64,000 bases of DNA from Streptomyces sp. NBC_01233. Its GTDB lineage: Bacteria > Actinomycetota > Actinomycetes > Streptomycetales > Streptomycetaceae. Within the stretch, counting starts at the first letter, position 1. Every line of letters begins with the position of its first letter. The notes below the pieces were generated by a model. It ran no database searches, was not told where the DNA came from, and worked only from the letters and a program-made list of their open reading frames with translations. The stretch is from contig NZ_CP108514.1 in NCBI RefSeq assembly GCF_035989305.1, forward strand, positions 6,614,501 through 6,678,500, in the 5' to 3' direction. Below are positions 37,244 to 46,733 of this stretch, in pieces. Made by a program: the position numbers and the translations under genes.

Positions 37244-38415
37244 CCGGCGCAGGGGACGAGGAACTGCTGGCGCGGGCAGCACTGACGCGGGTGCTCGAGC
37301 CCGGGGACGAGCACGGCGGGCGCTGGCTGCGGGAGCACGGCGCGGTGGGGCTGATGGGGCTGCTGACCGGCCCCGAGGCGGGATCGGAGGCTCCGGCGGG
37401 GGTGGGGCCGGAGCGTCTCGCCGGGTACCGCAGACGCGCGGCGCTGGCCGATCCGCGGCGCGACCTCGAACGGGCCGTCGCATCGGGAGGCCGGTTCGTG
37501 TTTCCGGGATCGGGGGAGTGGCCGACCCAGCTCGACGACCTCGGCGACGCCCGCCCCGTCGGGCTGTGGCTGCGGGGCCGGCCGAACCTGCGGACCTGGG
37601 CGCTGCGTTCGGTGTCCGTGGTCGGGGCCCGGGCCTGCACCCCGTACGGCGCGCACATGGCCCAGACCCTGGCCGCCGGGCTCGCCGAGCGGGGCTGGGT
37701 CGTGGTCTCCGGCGCCGCGTTCGGGATCGACGGCGCCGCCCACCGAGGGGCCCTCGCCCCGGGCGGCGCGACCGCGGCGGTGCTGGCCTGCGGGGTGGAC
37801 GTCGCCTACCCCCGCGGACACTCCGGGCTGCTCGACCGGATCGCCGGCCAGGGACTGATCCTCGGCGAACTGCCGCCCGGCAGCCACCCGACCCCCAGCC
37901 GGTTCGTCCTGCGCAACCGGGTCATCGCGGCCCTCACGCGGGGCACGGTCGTCGTGGAGGCCGCGCACCGCAGCGGGTCCCTCGTCACCGCCCGGCGGGC
38001 CCAGCAGCTCGGGCGGATCACGATGGGTGTCCCGGGGGCCGCCACCAGCACGCTCTCGGCCGGGGTGCACGAGTTGCTGCGCGGCGAGGCCTTGCTCGTC
38101 ACCGACGCGGCGGAAGTCGTCGAACTGGTGGGCTCGATCGGCGAGCTGGCTCCCGAGCGGCGCGGCCCGGTGCTCGCCAGGGACCTTCTGGACCGGGACA
38201 CGGCCCGGGTGCTCGAAGCGCTGCCGGCCGGACGCCCGGCCGACGTGGCGGAGCTGGCACTTGCCTGCGGCACCGGCGCCGATGAAGTCATCGGCAGACT
38301 GTACGAACTTCACTCTCTGGGGTTCGTCGAACGGCAGGGCGACGGCTGGCAGTTGAGCAGACAAACGGCTGGAGTGGACATACAAACCCGGTCCACCCGG
38401 CGAGGCGGTCGTTGA
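37240..38415 (+). CDS. dprA: DNA processing protein DprA (Smf)
   Basis: 391 residues from the ATG at 37240, overlapping the comM stop by 4 bp. Rossmann core: RFVFPGSGEWPTQLDDLGDARPVGLWLRG, SVSVVGARACTPYGAHMA, VSGAAFGIDGAAHRGALA, and GELPPGSHPTPSRFVLRNRVIAALTRGTVVVEAAHRSGSL. A C-terminal winged-helix-like segment (TARVLEALPAGRPADVAELALACG) follows, as in DprA of many Gram-positives. DprA loads RecA on incoming single-stranded DNA. A ~200-bp region with a hairpin separates it from whiG; the S. coelicolor insertions that I recall there are absent. Confidence 0.93.
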   Translation: MTGAGDEELLARAALTRVLEPGDEHGGRWLREHGAVGLMGLLTGPEAGSEAPAGVGPERLAGYRRRAALADPRRDLERAVASGGRFVFPGSGEWPTQLDDLGDARPVGLWLRGRPNLRTWALRSVSVVGARACTPYGAHMAQTLAAGLAERGWVVVSGAAFGIDGAAHRGALAPGGATAAVLACGVDVAYPRGHSGLLDRIAGQGLILGELPPGSHPTPSRFVLRNRVIAALTRGTVVVEAAHRSGSLVTARRAQQLGRITMGVPGAATSTLSAGVHELLRGEALLVTDAAEVVELVGSIGELAPERRGPVLARDLLDRDTARVLEALPAGRPADVAELALACGTGADEVIGRLYELHSLGFVERQGDGWQLSRQTAGVDIQTRSTRRGGR

Positions 38416-38477
38416 CCTGGGGAGTTCCGGTGAAAGAGTGAAACCGATGAGAGACGCGGTCTTCCCGGTGGCAGCTG

Positions 38478-38507
38478 CCGGGACCGTGCGCGCTGCGCCG
38501 GTCCCGG
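38478..38507 (+). terminator. Hairpin between dprA and whiG
   Basis: CCGGGACCG (38478-38486), 12-nt loop, CGGTCCCGG (38499-38507): a 9-bp perfect stem in the 209-bp region between the dprA stop and the whiG start. It could end the yraN-comM-dprA transcript. Confidence 0.6.
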
Positions 38508-38624
38508 GCGGCCCGTGCGAGTCGGGACGCGCCTGCGCCCCCGCGCCATCCCGTACTCTTCGCGCACCGCGACACTTCCGTCACGCTACGCTCCCAAGGA
38601 ATCCGGCTCCGGCAAAGGCGAAGC

Positions 38625-39461
38625 ATGCCCCAACACACCTCAGGGTCCGACCGCGCCGCGGTGCCCCCCGCTGCCCGCGGCAGCGTGCGGTCCACCGCGC
38701 CCTCGTCCCTGGAGGTGCTGTGGCGCACGTACAAGGAATCGGGTGACGAGCGGCTGCGGGAGCAGTTGATCCTGCACTACTCGCCCCTGGTGAAGTACGT
38801 CGCCGGCCGCGTCAGCGTGGGCCTGCCGCCCAACGTGGAGCAGGCCGACTTCGTCTCCTCCGGGGTCTTCGGCCTGATCGACGCCATCGAGAAGTTCGAC
38901 ATCGACAGGTCGATCAAGTTCGAGACGTACGCGATCACCCGGATCCGCGGCGCGATGATCGACGAACTGCGGGCACTGGACTGGATCCCCCGCTCGGTCC
39001 GGCAGAAGGCGCGGGCCGTGGAGCGGGCCTACGCCACGCTCGAGGCCCAACTGCGGCGCACCCCGACGGAGAGCGAGGTCGCCGGGGAGATGGGCATCGG
39101 GGTGGAGGATCTCCACACCGTCTTCAGCCAGTTGTCCCTGGCGAACGTGGTCGCCCTGGAGGAGCTGCTGCACGTCGGCGGGGAGGGCGGCGACCGCCTC
39201 TCGCTGATGGACACCCTGGAGGACACCGCCGCCGACAACCCGGTGGAGGTGGCGGAGGACCGCGAACTGCGGCGCCTGCTGGCGCGGGCCATCAACACAC
39301 TGCCCGAGCGGGAGAAGACGGTGGTGACCCTCTACTACTACGAGGGCCTCACCCTCGCCGAGATCGGCAACGTGCTGGGCGTCACCGAGAGTCGGGTCAG
39401 TCAGATCCACACCAAGTCCGTCCTGCAGCTGCGCGCGAAGTTGGCAGATGTAGGACGGTGA
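38625..39461 (+). CDS. whiG: Sporulation sigma factor WhiG
   Basis: 278 residues from the ATG at 38625. Sigma-70 family, FliA-like: region 1.2/2 ([36 protein letters not shown]), region 2.4 ([26 protein letters not shown]), region 3, and region 4 helix-turn-helix ([29 protein letters not shown]). WhiG starts the aerial-hypha-to-spore programme by transcribing whiH and whiI. Its activity is held back by the RsiG anti-sigma factor bound to c-di-GMP; that gene is not in the window. A variable N-terminal 25 residues precede region 1. Confidence 0.96.
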   Translation: MPQHTSGSDRAAVPPAARGSVRSTAPSSLEVLWRTYKESGDERLREQLILHYSPLVKYVAGRVSVGLPPNVEQADFVSSGVFGLIDAIEKFDIDRSIKFETYAITRIRGAMIDELRALDWIPRSVRQKARAVERAYATLEAQLRRTPTESEVAGEMGIGVEDLHTVFSQLSLANVVALEELLHVGGEGGDRLSLMDTLEDTAADNPVEVAEDRELRRLLARAINTLPEREKTVVTLYYYEGLTLAEIGNVLGVTESRVSQIHTKSVLQLRAKLADVGR

Positions 39462-39489
39462 GCTTGCGCCACCTCCGTAGAGTGGAGGC

Positions 39490-40071
39490 GTGCCCAGGAT
39501 TCGAGCGGCCTCCGTGGCCGAGCACCGGTCGATGCAGCGCGGCGCCCTCTTGGACGCCGCGCGCTCCCTGCTGTCCGAAGGCGGGACGGAGGCGCTGACC
39601 TTCCCCGCCCTCGCGGAGCGGACCGGCCTCGCCCGGTCCTCCGTGTACGAATACTTCCGCTCCCGTGCGGCCGTCGTCGAAGAGCTGTGCGCGGTGGACT
39701 TCCCCGTGTGGGCCGCCGAGATCGAGGCGGCGATGGAGCAGGCGGAGTCGCCGGAGGCGAAGATCGAGGCCTACGTGCGGAGCCAGCTGGGGCTGGTGGG
39801 GGACCGGCGGCACCGGGCCGTGGTGGCCATCTCGGCGAGCGAGCTGGACGCAGGGGCGCGGGAGAAGATCCGTGCGGCGCACGGCGGGCTGGTCGCGATG
39901 ATCGTCGAGGCGCTGGCCGGCCTGGGGCAGCCGGAGCCGCGCCTCGCGGCGATGCTGTTGCAGGGGGTCGTGGATGCGGCCGTGCGCCGCATCGAGCTCG
40001 GCGCGGCGGAGGATCCCGCCGTCGTGACGGAGACGGCCGTGGCCATGGCCCTGCGGGGCGTGCGGGGCTGA
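39490..40071 (+). CDS. TetR-family transcriptional regulator
   Basis: 193 residues from the GTG at 39490, with GTGGAGG upstream. N-terminal HTH (RGALLDAARSLLSEGGTEALTFPALAERTGLARSSVYEYF) is the TetR-N domain; the rest is a helical ligand-binding domain. It is 28 bp after whiG in the same direction and may be co-transcribed, although a possible hairpin (CCTCC 39472-39476 / GGAGG 39484-39488) overlaps the ribosome site. Its target is unknown; a WhiG-linked role would be inference. Confidence 0.9.
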   Translation: MPRIRAASVAEHRSMQRGALLDAARSLLSEGGTEALTFPALAERTGLARSSVYEYFRSRAAVVEELCAVDFPVWAAEIEAAMEQAESPEAKIEAYVRSQLGLVGDRRHRAVVAISASELDAGAREKIRAAHGGLVAMIVEALAGLGQPEPRLAAMLLQGVVDAAVRRIELGAAEDPAVVTETAVAMALRGVRG

Positions 40072-40091
40072 CGTCCCTGCGGCTCGGCCCC

Positions 40092-40145
40092 GGACCCTCC
40101 CCAGACTCCGTCCGGGGGACCCCCCGCCTCAAACGCCGGCGGGGC
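40092..40145. repeat. Dispersed Streptomyces-type hairpin repeat overlapping the M23 gene end
   Basis: CCTCAAACGCCGGCGGGGCTG-type DNA here is a common Streptomyces intergenic repeat. CCCCGCC (40122-40128) and GGCGGGG (40138-40144) are its hairpin arms. The right arm codes the C-terminal residues of the M23 peptidase on the minus strand. Confidence 0.65.
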
Positions 40146-40620
40146 TGTCGGCCGGCAGTAGGCGGGGTGTCGGGCGGGGCAGGAGGGTCAGGGGGTTGAG
40201 GTAGGTCTCGCCTGACAGGAGGCCCCAGTGGAGGCACGGGGCCGGACAGTGGGAGCCCTGTGCCAGGACCGCCACCACCTGGCCCGCCGTGACCTGCTCG
40301 CCCTCCGCGACCAGCGGGCGGACCGGTTCGTAGGTCGTGCGCAGTCCGTTCGGGAGGGTCAGGGAGAGCACCCCGCGGCCCGCGACATGCCCGGCGTAGT
40401 GGACCCGGCCCGGGCCGACCGCGCGGAGCTCCGCGCCCACCGGGGCGGACAGGTCAACGCCGCGGTGCCCTGCGGCGTACGGGGTCGGCGGCGGGTCCCA
40501 CCAGCGGGCCACCGTCAGCGGTGCGGGCAGCGGGCGGGCCCCGGGCTGATGTCCGGGAACGGGGGCGGGCAGGGCCGCCTGCGCCAAGGCCAGGAGCAGG
40601 CTGAGCAGCAGAGTCGTCAT
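40129..40620 (-). CDS. Secreted M23-family metallopeptidase (LytM-like)
   Basis: 163 residues from the ATG at 40620. N-terminal signal peptide (MTTLLLSLLLALAQAALPAPVPG). The peptidase_M23 domain has HRGVDLSAPVGAELRAVGPGRVHYAGHVAG, with the HxxxD zinc motif, and TAGQVVAVLAQGSHCPAPCLHWGLL with the second metal-ligand HWG. It is expected to cut peptidoglycan cross-links outside the membrane. This is a compact, minimal version with no LysM or SH3 domain. Its last residues are coded by a dispersed repeat, so the stop codon was probably supplied by the repeat. It is divergent from rpsB. Confidence 0.85.
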   Translation of the reverse strand: MTTLLLSLLLALAQAALPAPVPGHQPGARPLPAPLTVARWWDPPPTPYAAGHRGVDLSAPVGAELRAVGPGRVHYAGHVAGRGVLSLTLPNGLRTTYEPVRPLVAEGEQVTAGQVVAVLAQGSHCPAPCLHWGLLSGETYLNPLTLLPRPTPRLLPADSPAGV

Positions 40621-40696
40621 GCGCCGTAGCGTCCCGCGCCCGTGCACGGCCGCGAGCGGGCCTGTGGACGGTCCGGGCGCTGTGGACAACGGCGTC

Positions 40697-40715
40697 ACCC
40701 GGCATGCCGCCGGGT
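40697..40715. promoter_or_regulatory. Hairpin in the rpsB leader/promoter region
   Basis: ACCCGGC (40697-40703), loop ATGCC, GCCGGGT (40709-40715). TACACT at 40720-40725 just after it is a possible -10 box. The 249-bp region between the M23 and rpsB starts is otherwise plain. AAGGAG at 40858-40863 precedes the rpsB ATG by 6 bp. Confidence 0.45.
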
Positions 40716-40869
40716 CCCGTACACTTCTTGTGGCGATCCGGGTCACCGGGTCGACTTCGCACGCCCCGCCACCAGCCCGAAACGGCCAGGTGGCAGCGTC
40801 TCTCGGTCCCTCATGGGGCAGGGCGCGGTGGGGCGTCAGGAACCAAACCGAGAAACCAAGGAGATGGCC

Positions 40870-41769
40870 ATGGCCGTCGTCACGATGCGGGAGCTGCTGG
40901 AAAGCGGCGTCCACTTCGGTCACCAGACCCGCCGTTGGAACCCGAAGATGAAGCGCTTCATCTTCACGGAGCGCAACGGCATCTACATCATCGACCTGCT
41001 GCAGTCGCTGTCGTACATCGACCGCGCCTACGAGTTCGTGAAGGAGACCGTCGCGCACGGTGGCTCCATCATGTTCGTCGGTACCAAGAAGCAGGCCCAG
41101 GAGGCCATCGCCGAGCAGGCGACGCGCGTTGGTATGCCGTACGTCAACCAGCGCTGGCTGGGTGGCATGCTCACCAACTTCTCCACCGTCTACAAGCGCC
41201 TTCAGCGTCTGAAGGAGCTTGAGGCGATCGACTTCGAGGACGTCGCCGCCTCGGGTCTCACCAAGAAGGAGCTCCTGGTCCTCTCCCGCGAGAAGATCAA
41301 GCTGGAGAAGACCCTCGGTGGTATCCGCGAGATGTCGAAGGTTCCCAGCGCCGTCTGGATCGTCGACACCAAGAAGGAGCACATCGCCGTCGGTGAGGCG
41401 CGCAAGCTCCACATCCCGGTCGTCGCGATCCTCGACACCAACTGTGACCCCGACGAGGTCGACTACAAGATCCCGGGCAACGACGACGCGATCCGTTCCG
41501 TCACCCTGCTCACCCGCGTGATCGCCGACGCCGTCGCCGAGGGCCTCATCGCCCGCTCCGGCGCTGCGACCGGCGACTCGAAGCCGGGCGAGAAGGCCGC
41601 CGCCGAGCCGCTCGCCGAGTGGGAGCGCGACCTGCTCGAGGGTGACAAGAAGGCCGACGACGCCGAGGCCGCTCCGGCCGCGGCCGCCGCCGAGGTCGTC
41701 GAGACCCCGGCCGTCGAGGCCCCGGCCGCCGAGGCCGAAGCCCCGGCCGCCGACGCCGAGCAGGCCTGA
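40870..41769 (+). CDS. rpsB: 30S ribosomal protein uS2
   Basis: 299 residues from the ATG at 40870; the ATG at 40864 abuts the AAGGAG and is therefore less likely. S2 motifs: [50 protein letters not shown] and the [15 protein letters not shown] signature. The C-terminal ~50 residues form an Ala/Glu-rich extension common in actinobacteria. It is the first gene of rpsB-tsf-pyrH-frr-cdsA. A hairpin lies between it and tsf. Confidence 0.98.
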   Translation: MAVVTMRELLESGVHFGHQTRRWNPKMKRFIFTERNGIYIIDLLQSLSYIDRAYEFVKETVAHGGSIMFVGTKKQAQEAIAEQATRVGMPYVNQRWLGGMLTNFSTVYKRLQRLKELEAIDFEDVAASGLTKKELLVLSREKIKLEKTLGGIREMSKVPSAVWIVDTKKEHIAVGEARKLHIPVVAILDTNCDPDEVDYKIPGNDDAIRSVTLLTRVIADAVAEGLIARSGAATGDSKPGEKAAAEPLAEWERDLLEGDKKADDAEAAPAAAAAEVVETPAVEAPAAEAEAPAADAEQA

Positions 41770-41781
41770 CCCACTGAGAGC

Positions 41782-41803
41782 GCCCGGCGTTCACGCGCCG
41801 GGC
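41782..41803 (+). terminator. Attenuator-like hairpin between rpsB and tsf
   Basis: GCCCGGCG (41782-41789), 6-nt loop, CGCCGGGC (41796-41803): an 8-bp perfect stem 13 bp after the rpsB stop. It is a likely partial terminator or stability hairpin in the rpsB-tsf operon; a further GC-rich palindromic segment follows at about 41823-41866. Confidence 0.6.
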
Positions 41804-41904
41804 ACTCACAGCACGGACGATGACGGCGGGGGAGCCGCGCCTGGGGCGCGGCGCCTCCGCCGTTCACCCGTAGATCTACGACTTCGAGAGAGAATCACAG
41901 ACTC

Positions 41905-42741
41905 ATGGCGAACTACACCGCCGCTGACGTCAAGAAGCTCCGCGAGCTCACCGGCGCCGGCATGCTGGACTGCAAGAACGCGCTCGTGGACGCCGACGGT
42001 GACGTCGAGAAGGCCCAGGAAGCGCTCCGCATCAAGGGTCAGAAGGGCGTCGCCAAGCGCGAGGGCCGTTCTGCCGAGAACGGTGCGGTCGTCTCCCTCA
42101 TCGCCGACGACAACACCTCCGGTGTCATCGTCGAGCTGAAGTGCGAGACCGACTTCGTCGCCAAGGGCGAGAAGTTCCTGGCCGTCGCCAACCAGCTGGC
42201 CGCCCACGTGGCCGCCACCTCCCCGGCCGACATCGCGGCGCTGCTCGCGTCCGAGATCGAGCCGGGCAAGACCGTCACCGCTTTCGTCGACGAGGCCAAC
42301 GCCAACCTCGGCGAGAAGATCGTCCTGGACCGCTTCGCGCAGTTCACCGGCGGCTACGTGACCGCGTACATGCACCGCACGATGCCCGACCTGCCGTTCC
42401 AGATCGGTGTCCTGGTCGAGCTCGACAAGGAGAACGCCGAGGTCGCCCGCGGCGTCGCGCAGCACATCGCCGCGTTCGCCCCGCAGTGGCTGTCCGCCGA
42501 GGACGTTCCGGCCGAGAAGGTCGAGTCCGAGCGTCGCATCGCCGAAGAGGTCACCCGCCAGGAGGGCAAGCCCGAGGCTGCCATCGCGAAGATCGTCGAG
42601 GGTCGCGTCAACGGCTTCTTCAAGGACGCCACGCTGCTCGGCCAGGCTTACGCGCTGGACAACAAGAAGTCCGTCCAGAAGGTTCTGGACGAGGCCGGTG
42701 TCACCCTGAAGCGCTTCTCGCGCATCAAGGTCGGCATCTGA
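41905..42741 (+). CDS. tsf: Elongation factor Ts
   Basis: 278 residues. N-terminal UBA-like domain: ADVKKLRELTGAGMLDCKNAL, the EF-Tu contact region with the conserved DCKNAL. The core has VELKCETDFVAKGEKF and VTAYMHRTMPDLPFQIGVLVEL; the C-terminal part is VTLKRFSRIKVGI. EF-Ts exchanges GDP for GTP on EF-Tu. It is 135 bp downstream of rpsB and 162 bp upstream of pyrH, with hairpins in both gaps. Confidence 0.98.
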   Translation: MANYTAADVKKLRELTGAGMLDCKNALVDADGDVEKAQEALRIKGQKGVAKREGRSAENGAVVSLIADDNTSGVIVELKCETDFVAKGEKFLAVANQLAAHVAATSPADIAALLASEIEPGKTVTAFVDEANANLGEKIVLDRFAQFTGGYVTAYMHRTMPDLPFQIGVLVELDKENAEVARGVAQHIAAFAPQWLSAEDVPAEKVESERRIAEEVTRQEGKPEAAIAKIVEGRVNGFFKDATLLGQAYALDNKKSVQKVLDEAGVTLKRFSRIKVGI

Positions 42742-42788
42742 GTCCGTCCGTACGCGACGGACACCGGACCCCGGTAGGGTCTGAGGCA

Positions 42789-42876
42789 GTCGTCCGTGCT
42801 TGCGCAGGACGACCGCAGATCTGACGAGGAGGCCATTGCCGTAGAGGGAACCGCAAGGACCCACCGGCAATGGCCT
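42789..42876 (+). terminator. Two hairpins in the pyrH leader, second terminator-like
   Basis: Hairpin 1: GTCGTCC (42789-42795) with GGACGAC (42807-42813), 11-nt loop. Hairpin 2: AGGCCATTGCCG (42830-42841) with CGGCAATGGCCT (42865-42876), a 12-bp perfect stem with a 23-nt loop, followed by TCTTCG. Hairpin 2 ends 28 bp before the pyrH start, a position where an attenuator would work. Confidence 0.65.
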
Positions 42877-42903
42877 TCTTCGTATGTGCACGAGGAGATC
42901 TCC

Positions 42904-43683
42904 ATGAATCAGGGCGTGGACCCCCACACCGCATCCGACGACAAGAGCGACCAGGACAAGAAGGGCCGGCGCTTCATGCTGAAGCTGTCGGGCGAGGCCT
43001 TCTCCGGTGGCGGAGGACTGGGCGTCGACCCCGACGTCGTCCACGCCATCGCGCGTGAGATCGCCGCGGTGGTCCGCGACGGCGCGGAGATCGCCGTCGT
43101 GATCGGCGGCGGCAACTTCTTCCGCGGCGCCGAACTCCAGCAGCGTGGCATGGACCGGGCACGGTCCGACTACATGGGCATGCTCGGCACCGTCATGAAC
43201 TGCCTCGCACTCCAGGACTTCCTGGAGAAGGAGGGCATCGACTCCCGCGTGCAGACCGCCATCACCATGGGCCAGGTCGCGGAGCCGTACATCCCGCTGC
43301 GTGCCGTGCGGCACCTGGAGAAGGGCCGGGTCGTCATCTTCGGCGCGGGCATGGGCATGCCCTACTTCTCCACCGACACCACGGCCGCCCAGCGTGCCCT
43401 GGAGATCGACGCCGAGGCCCTGCTCATGGGCAAGAACGGCGTCGACGGGGTCTACGACTCCGACCCGAAGAAGAACCCGGACGCGGTCAAGTTCGACGCG
43501 CTCGAGTACAGCGAGGTCCTCTCCCGCGACCTCAAGGTCGCCGATGCCACCGCGATCACGCTCTGCCGCGACAACAAGCTGCCGATCCTCGTGTTCGAGC
43601 TGCTCGCCGAGGGCAATATCGCCCGCGCCGTCAAGGGTGAGAAGATCGGCACGCTCGTCAGCGACCAGGAAACCCGGGTCTGA
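42904..43683 (+). CDS. pyrH: UMP kinase
   Basis: 259 residues from the ATG at 42904. Amino-acid-kinase fold: [33 protein letters not shown], the nucleotide-binding [25 protein letters not shown] and a [10 protein letters not shown] loop. It phosphorylates UMP to UDP and is allosterically controlled by GTP/UTP in many bacteria. The N-terminal ~22 residues are a non-conserved hydrophilic extension; an internal start cannot be excluded. It sits in the usual place between tsf and frr. Confidence 0.97.
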   Translation: MNQGVDPHTASDDKSDQDKKGRRFMLKLSGEAFSGGGGLGVDPDVVHAIAREIAAVVRDGAEIAVVIGGGNFFRGAELQQRGMDRARSDYMGMLGTVMNCLALQDFLEKEGIDSRVQTAITMGQVAEPYIPLRAVRHLEKGRVVIFGAGMGMPYFSTDTTAAQRALEIDAEALLMGKNGVDGVYDSDPKKNPDAVKFDALEYSEVLSRDLKVADATAITLCRDNKLPILVFELLAEGNIARAVKGEKIGTLVSDQETRV

Positions 43684-43768
43684 GCGGTCCGCTGCCGGAC
43701 CGAGCCCGGACCGGCCCCGCCGGCCCCGCCCGCCTGAACCATCCATTCAAGACATGCAGGAGCACGTG

Positions 43769-44326
43769 GTGACCGAAGAGATCCTCCTCGAGGCCGAGGA
43801 GAAGATGGAAAAGGCCGTCGTCGTCGCCAAGGAAGACTTCGCCGCGATTCGCACCGGCCGTGCGCACCCGGCGATGTTCAACAAGATCGTGGCGGACTAC
43901 TACGGTGCCATCACGCCCATCAACCAGCTCGCGTCCTTCTCGGTGCCCGAGCCGCGCATGGCGATCGTGACCCCGTTCGACAAGAGCGCCCTGCGCAACA
44001 TCGAGCAGGCCATCCGCGACTCCGACCTCGGTGTCAACCCGAGCAACGACGGCAGCATCATCCGGGTGACCTTCCCCGAGCTGACGCAGGACCGCCGCAA
44101 GGAGTACATCAAGGTCGCCCGCACCAAGGCCGAGGACTCCAAGGTCTCCATCCGCGCCGTGCGCCGCAAGGCCAAGGACGCCCTCGACAAGCTCGTCAAG
44201 GACAAGGAAGCCGGCGAGGACGAGGTCCGTCGCGCGGAGAAGGAGCTCGACGACACCACCGCGAAGTACGTCGCGCAGGTGGACGAGCTCCTCAAGCACA
44301 AGGAAGCCGAGCTCCTCGAAGTCTGA
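43769..44326 (+). CDS. frr: Ribosome recycling factor
   Basis: 185 residues (the standard length) from the GTG at 43769, with CAGGAG 6 bp upstream; an ATG at 43754 is too far 5' of the ribosome site. RRF signature: [25 protein letters not shown] in the first helix, and [34 protein letters not shown]. With EF-G it splits post-termination ribosomes. Its TGA overlaps the cdsA ATG by one base. Confidence 0.98.
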   Translation: MTEEILLEAEEKMEKAVVVAKEDFAAIRTGRAHPAMFNKIVADYYGAITPINQLASFSVPEPRMAIVTPFDKSALRNIEQAIRDSDLGVNPSNDGSIIRVTFPELTQDRRKEYIKVARTKAEDSKVSIRAVRRKAKDALDKLVKDKEAGEDEVRRAEKELDDTTAKYVAQVDELLKHKEAELLEV

Positions 44327-45402
44327 TGAACGACACTTCCTGGCAGCCGGAGCCGGTTCCGGCGGGTCCCGCATACGATGCGCAGGTGGGCCCGCACACT
44401 CGGCCCATGCCCATCGTGCCCGATGCCGCCGGCCGTGACTTCGACGACCGGGAAGCACGCGATCGGGGGGCCGCCCTGGACGGCGGCCCCCTGTTCCGCG
44501 CCGATACGCCGCCGCAGGAGCCCATGCCCAGCCCCCCGCCTCCGCATGCCCCGCAGCCGCAGGACGCCTCGCCCCCGCCGCCGAAGAAGCGCGCGGGCCG
44601 GGACCTGCGCGCCGCCATAGGGGTCGGCGTCGGTCTCGGCGCGGTGATCTTCGCCTCGCTGCTGATCGTCAAGGCGGTCTTCGTCGGCGTCATCGTCGTC
44701 GCGGTCGTCGTGGGCCTGTGGGAGCTCACCTCCCGGCTGCAGGAGAAGAAGGGCATCAAGGCCCCGCTGGTCCCGCTCGCGGTCGGCGGCGCGGCCATGG
44801 TCATCGCCGGGTACGTCCGGGGGGCCGAGGGCGCCTGGGTCGCCATGGCCCTGACCGTGCTGGCGGTCCTGGTGTGGCGGATGACCGAACCGCCCGAGGA
44901 CTACCTCAAGGACGTCACCGCGGGCGCCTTCGCGGCGTTCTACGTGCCCTTCCTGGCCACCTTCGTCGCGATGCTGCTCACCGCCGACGACGGCCCCCAG
45001 CGCGTGATCACGTTCCTGCTCCTGACCGTGGTCAGCGACACCGGGGCCTACGCGGTCGGCTGGCGCTTCGGGAAGCACAAGCTCGCGCCGCGCATCAGCC
45101 CCGGAAAGACCCGCGAGGGACTGTTCGGCGCGGTGGCCTTCGCGATGGCCGCCGGCGTGCTGTGCATGGAGTTCCTGATCGACGGCGGCGCCTGGTGGCA
45201 GGGCCTGCTGCTCGGCTTCGCGGTCGCGGTCAGCGCCACCCTGGGCGACCTCGGCGAGTCGATGATCAAGCGGGACCTGGGCATCAAGGACATGGGCACC
45301 CTGCTGCCGGGGCACGGCGGCATCATGGACCGGCTCGATTCCCTGCTGCCGACGGCGCCGGTGGTCTGGCTGCTGCTGGCCGCTTTCGTAGGAACGGGCT
45401 GA
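44326..45402 (+). CDS. cdsA: Phosphatidate cytidylyltransferase
   Basis: 358 residues. A long hydrophilic Pro-rich N-terminus (about 90 residues), then eight or so membrane segments. The CDP-diglyceride synthetase signature is present: [22 protein letters not shown] and [16 protein letters not shown]. It makes CDP-diacylglycerol, the precursor of phosphatidylglycerol, cardiolipin and phosphatidylinositol. The start overlaps frr. The order frr-cdsA is standard. A terminator with a T-tract follows. The Pro-rich N-terminus is longer than in E. coli and of unknown function. Confidence 0.95.
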   Translation: MNDTSWQPEPVPAGPAYDAQVGPHTRPMPIVPDAAGRDFDDREARDRGAALDGGPLFRADTPPQEPMPSPPPPHAPQPQDASPPPPKKRAGRDLRAAIGVGVGLGAVIFASLLIVKAVFVGVIVVAVVVGLWELTSRLQEKKGIKAPLVPLAVGGAAMVIAGYVRGAEGAWVAMALTVLAVLVWRMTEPPEDYLKDVTAGAFAAFYVPFLATFVAMLLTADDGPQRVITFLLLTVVSDTGAYAVGWRFGKHKLAPRISPGKTREGLFGAVAFAMAAGVLCMEFLIDGGAWWQGLLLGFAVAVSATLGDLGESMIKRDLGIKDMGTLLPGHGGIMDRLDSLLPTAPVVWLLLAAFVGTG

Positions 45403-45446
45403 CACGGCTGGTGTGGGCACGGGCCGATCCGCCCGGGTTATCCTGG

Positions 45447-45476
45447 AAGGCGCGCCGCGACTACGCGGCGCGCCTT
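45447..45476 (+). terminator. Intrinsic terminator after cdsA
   Basis: AAGGCGCGCCGCG (45447-45459), loop ACTA, CGCGGCGCGCCTT (45464-45476), then TTCCG: a 13-bp perfect stem and a TTTT run. It ends the rpsB-to-cdsA operon; rlmN therefore needs its own promoter within the following ~75 bp or depends on read-through. Confidence 0.9.
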
Positions 45477-45554
45477 TTCCGTCTCGCGGCCGAGCCGCGG
45501 ACCGGCCCTGCACGCGCGGGGTGCCCCCCACCTCGTCGTACTGAGGAGTACCGC

Positions 45555-46670
45555 ATGGCCCCCCGTCCCGTTCCGGGTGAGCTCACCTTCGTCGCGCCCC
45601 GCGGAGCGAAGCGGCCGCCCCGGCACCTCGCCGACATGACCCCGGCCGAGCGCCGCGAGGCGGTCGCCGCGATCGGTGAGAAGCCGTTCCGGGCCAAGCA
45701 GCTCTCCCAGCACTACTTCGCGCGCTACGCGCACGACCCGGCCGAGTGGACCGACATCCCGGCGGGGTCGCGGGAGAAGCTCCAGCAGGAGTTGCTGCCG
45801 GACCTGATGAACGTCATCCGGCACATCTCGTGCGACGACGACACCACCCGCAAGACCCTGTGGAAGCTGCACGACGGCACGCTCGTCGAGTCCGTGCTGA
45901 TGCGCTACCCCGACCGGGTCACCATGTGCATCTCCTCGCAGGCCGGATGCGGCATGAACTGTCCGTTCTGCGCCACCGGCCAGGCGGGCCTCGACCGCAA
46001 CCTCTCCACCGCCGAGATCGTGCACCAGATCGTCGACGGCATGCGCGCGCTGCGCGACGGCGAGGTCCCGGGCGGCCCGGCGCGCCTGTCGAACATCGTC
46101 TTCATGGGCATGGGCGAGCCGCTGGCCAACTACAACCGCGTGGTCGGCGCCATCCGCCGGCTCACCGACCCCGAGCCCGACGGCCTGGGCCTGTCGCAGC
46201 GCGGCATCACCGTCTCCACCGTCGGCCTGGTCCCGGCCATGCTGCGGTTCGCCGACGAGGGCTTCAAGTGCCGTCTCGCCGTCTCCCTGCACGCGCCCGA
46301 CGACGAGCTGCGCGACACCCTGGTCCCCGTGAACACCCGCTGGAACGTCCGCGAGGTGCTCGGCGCGGCCTGGGAGTACGCGGAGAAGTCGGGCCGGCGG
46401 ATCTCGATCGAGTACGCCCTGATCCGCGACATCAACGACCAGGCCTGGCGCGGTGACCTGCTGGGCAAGCTGCTCAAGGGCAAGCGTGTCCACGTCAACC
46501 TGATCCCGCTGAACCCCACGCCGGGCTCGAAGTGGACCGCCTCGCGGCCCGAGGACGAGAAGGCGTTCGTCGAGGCCATCGCCCGCCACGGCGTGCCCGT
46601 GACCGTACGCGACACCCGCGGTCAGGAGATCGACGGCGCGTGCGGCCAGCTCGCCGCCTCGGAGCGCTAG
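45555..46670 (+). CDS. rlmN: Dual-specificity 23S rRNA/tRNA adenine-C2 methyltransferase RlmN
   Basis: 371 residues from the ATG at 45555 with CTGAGGAG upstream. Radical SAM cluster C132, C136, C139 in [16 protein letters not shown], plus the [13 protein letters not shown] loop and TVSTVGLVP. The C-terminal cysteine in GACGQL is the methyl-transfer Cys. It methylates A2503 in 23S rRNA and A37 in some tRNAs. The N-terminal ~25 residues are non-conserved. The gene is followed by a terminator and a thiamine operon. Confidence 0.95.
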   Translation: MAPRPVPGELTFVAPRGAKRPPRHLADMTPAERREAVAAIGEKPFRAKQLSQHYFARYAHDPAEWTDIPAGSREKLQQELLPDLMNVIRHISCDDDTTRKTLWKLHDGTLVESVLMRYPDRVTMCISSQAGCGMNCPFCATGQAGLDRNLSTAEIVHQIVDGMRALRDGEVPGGPARLSNIVFMGMGEPLANYNRVVGAIRRLTDPEPDGLGLSQRGITVSTVGLVPAMLRFADEGFKCRLAVSLHAPDDELRDTLVPVNTRWNVREVLGAAWEYAEKSGRRISIEYALIRDINDQAWRGDLLGKLLKGKRVHVNLIPLNPTPGSKWTASRPEDEKAFVEAIARHGVPVTVRDTRGQEIDGACGQLAASER

Positions 46671-46692
46671 ATTCCGGCCAGAGACGTTCACA

Positions 46693-46720
46693 TTCGGCCA
46701 CGGGGTACCCTGTGGCCGAA
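46693..46720 (+). terminator. Hairpin after rlmN
   Basis: TTCGGCCACGGGG (46693-46705) pairs with CCCTGTGGCCGAA (46708-46720), with one G-U pair in RNA and a very tight loop. It lies 22 bp after the rlmN stop. Being just before the riboswitch, it probably ends the rlmN transcript; the thi promoter must overlap or follow it. Confidence 0.7.
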
Positions 46721-46733
46721 CCAATTTCATATT

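Noticed and set aside
45403..45554. N-terminal extension of RlmN as far as 44718
   Set aside because: It overlaps cdsA in another frame and crosses a strong terminator; the ATG at 45555 with GAGGAG is convincing.
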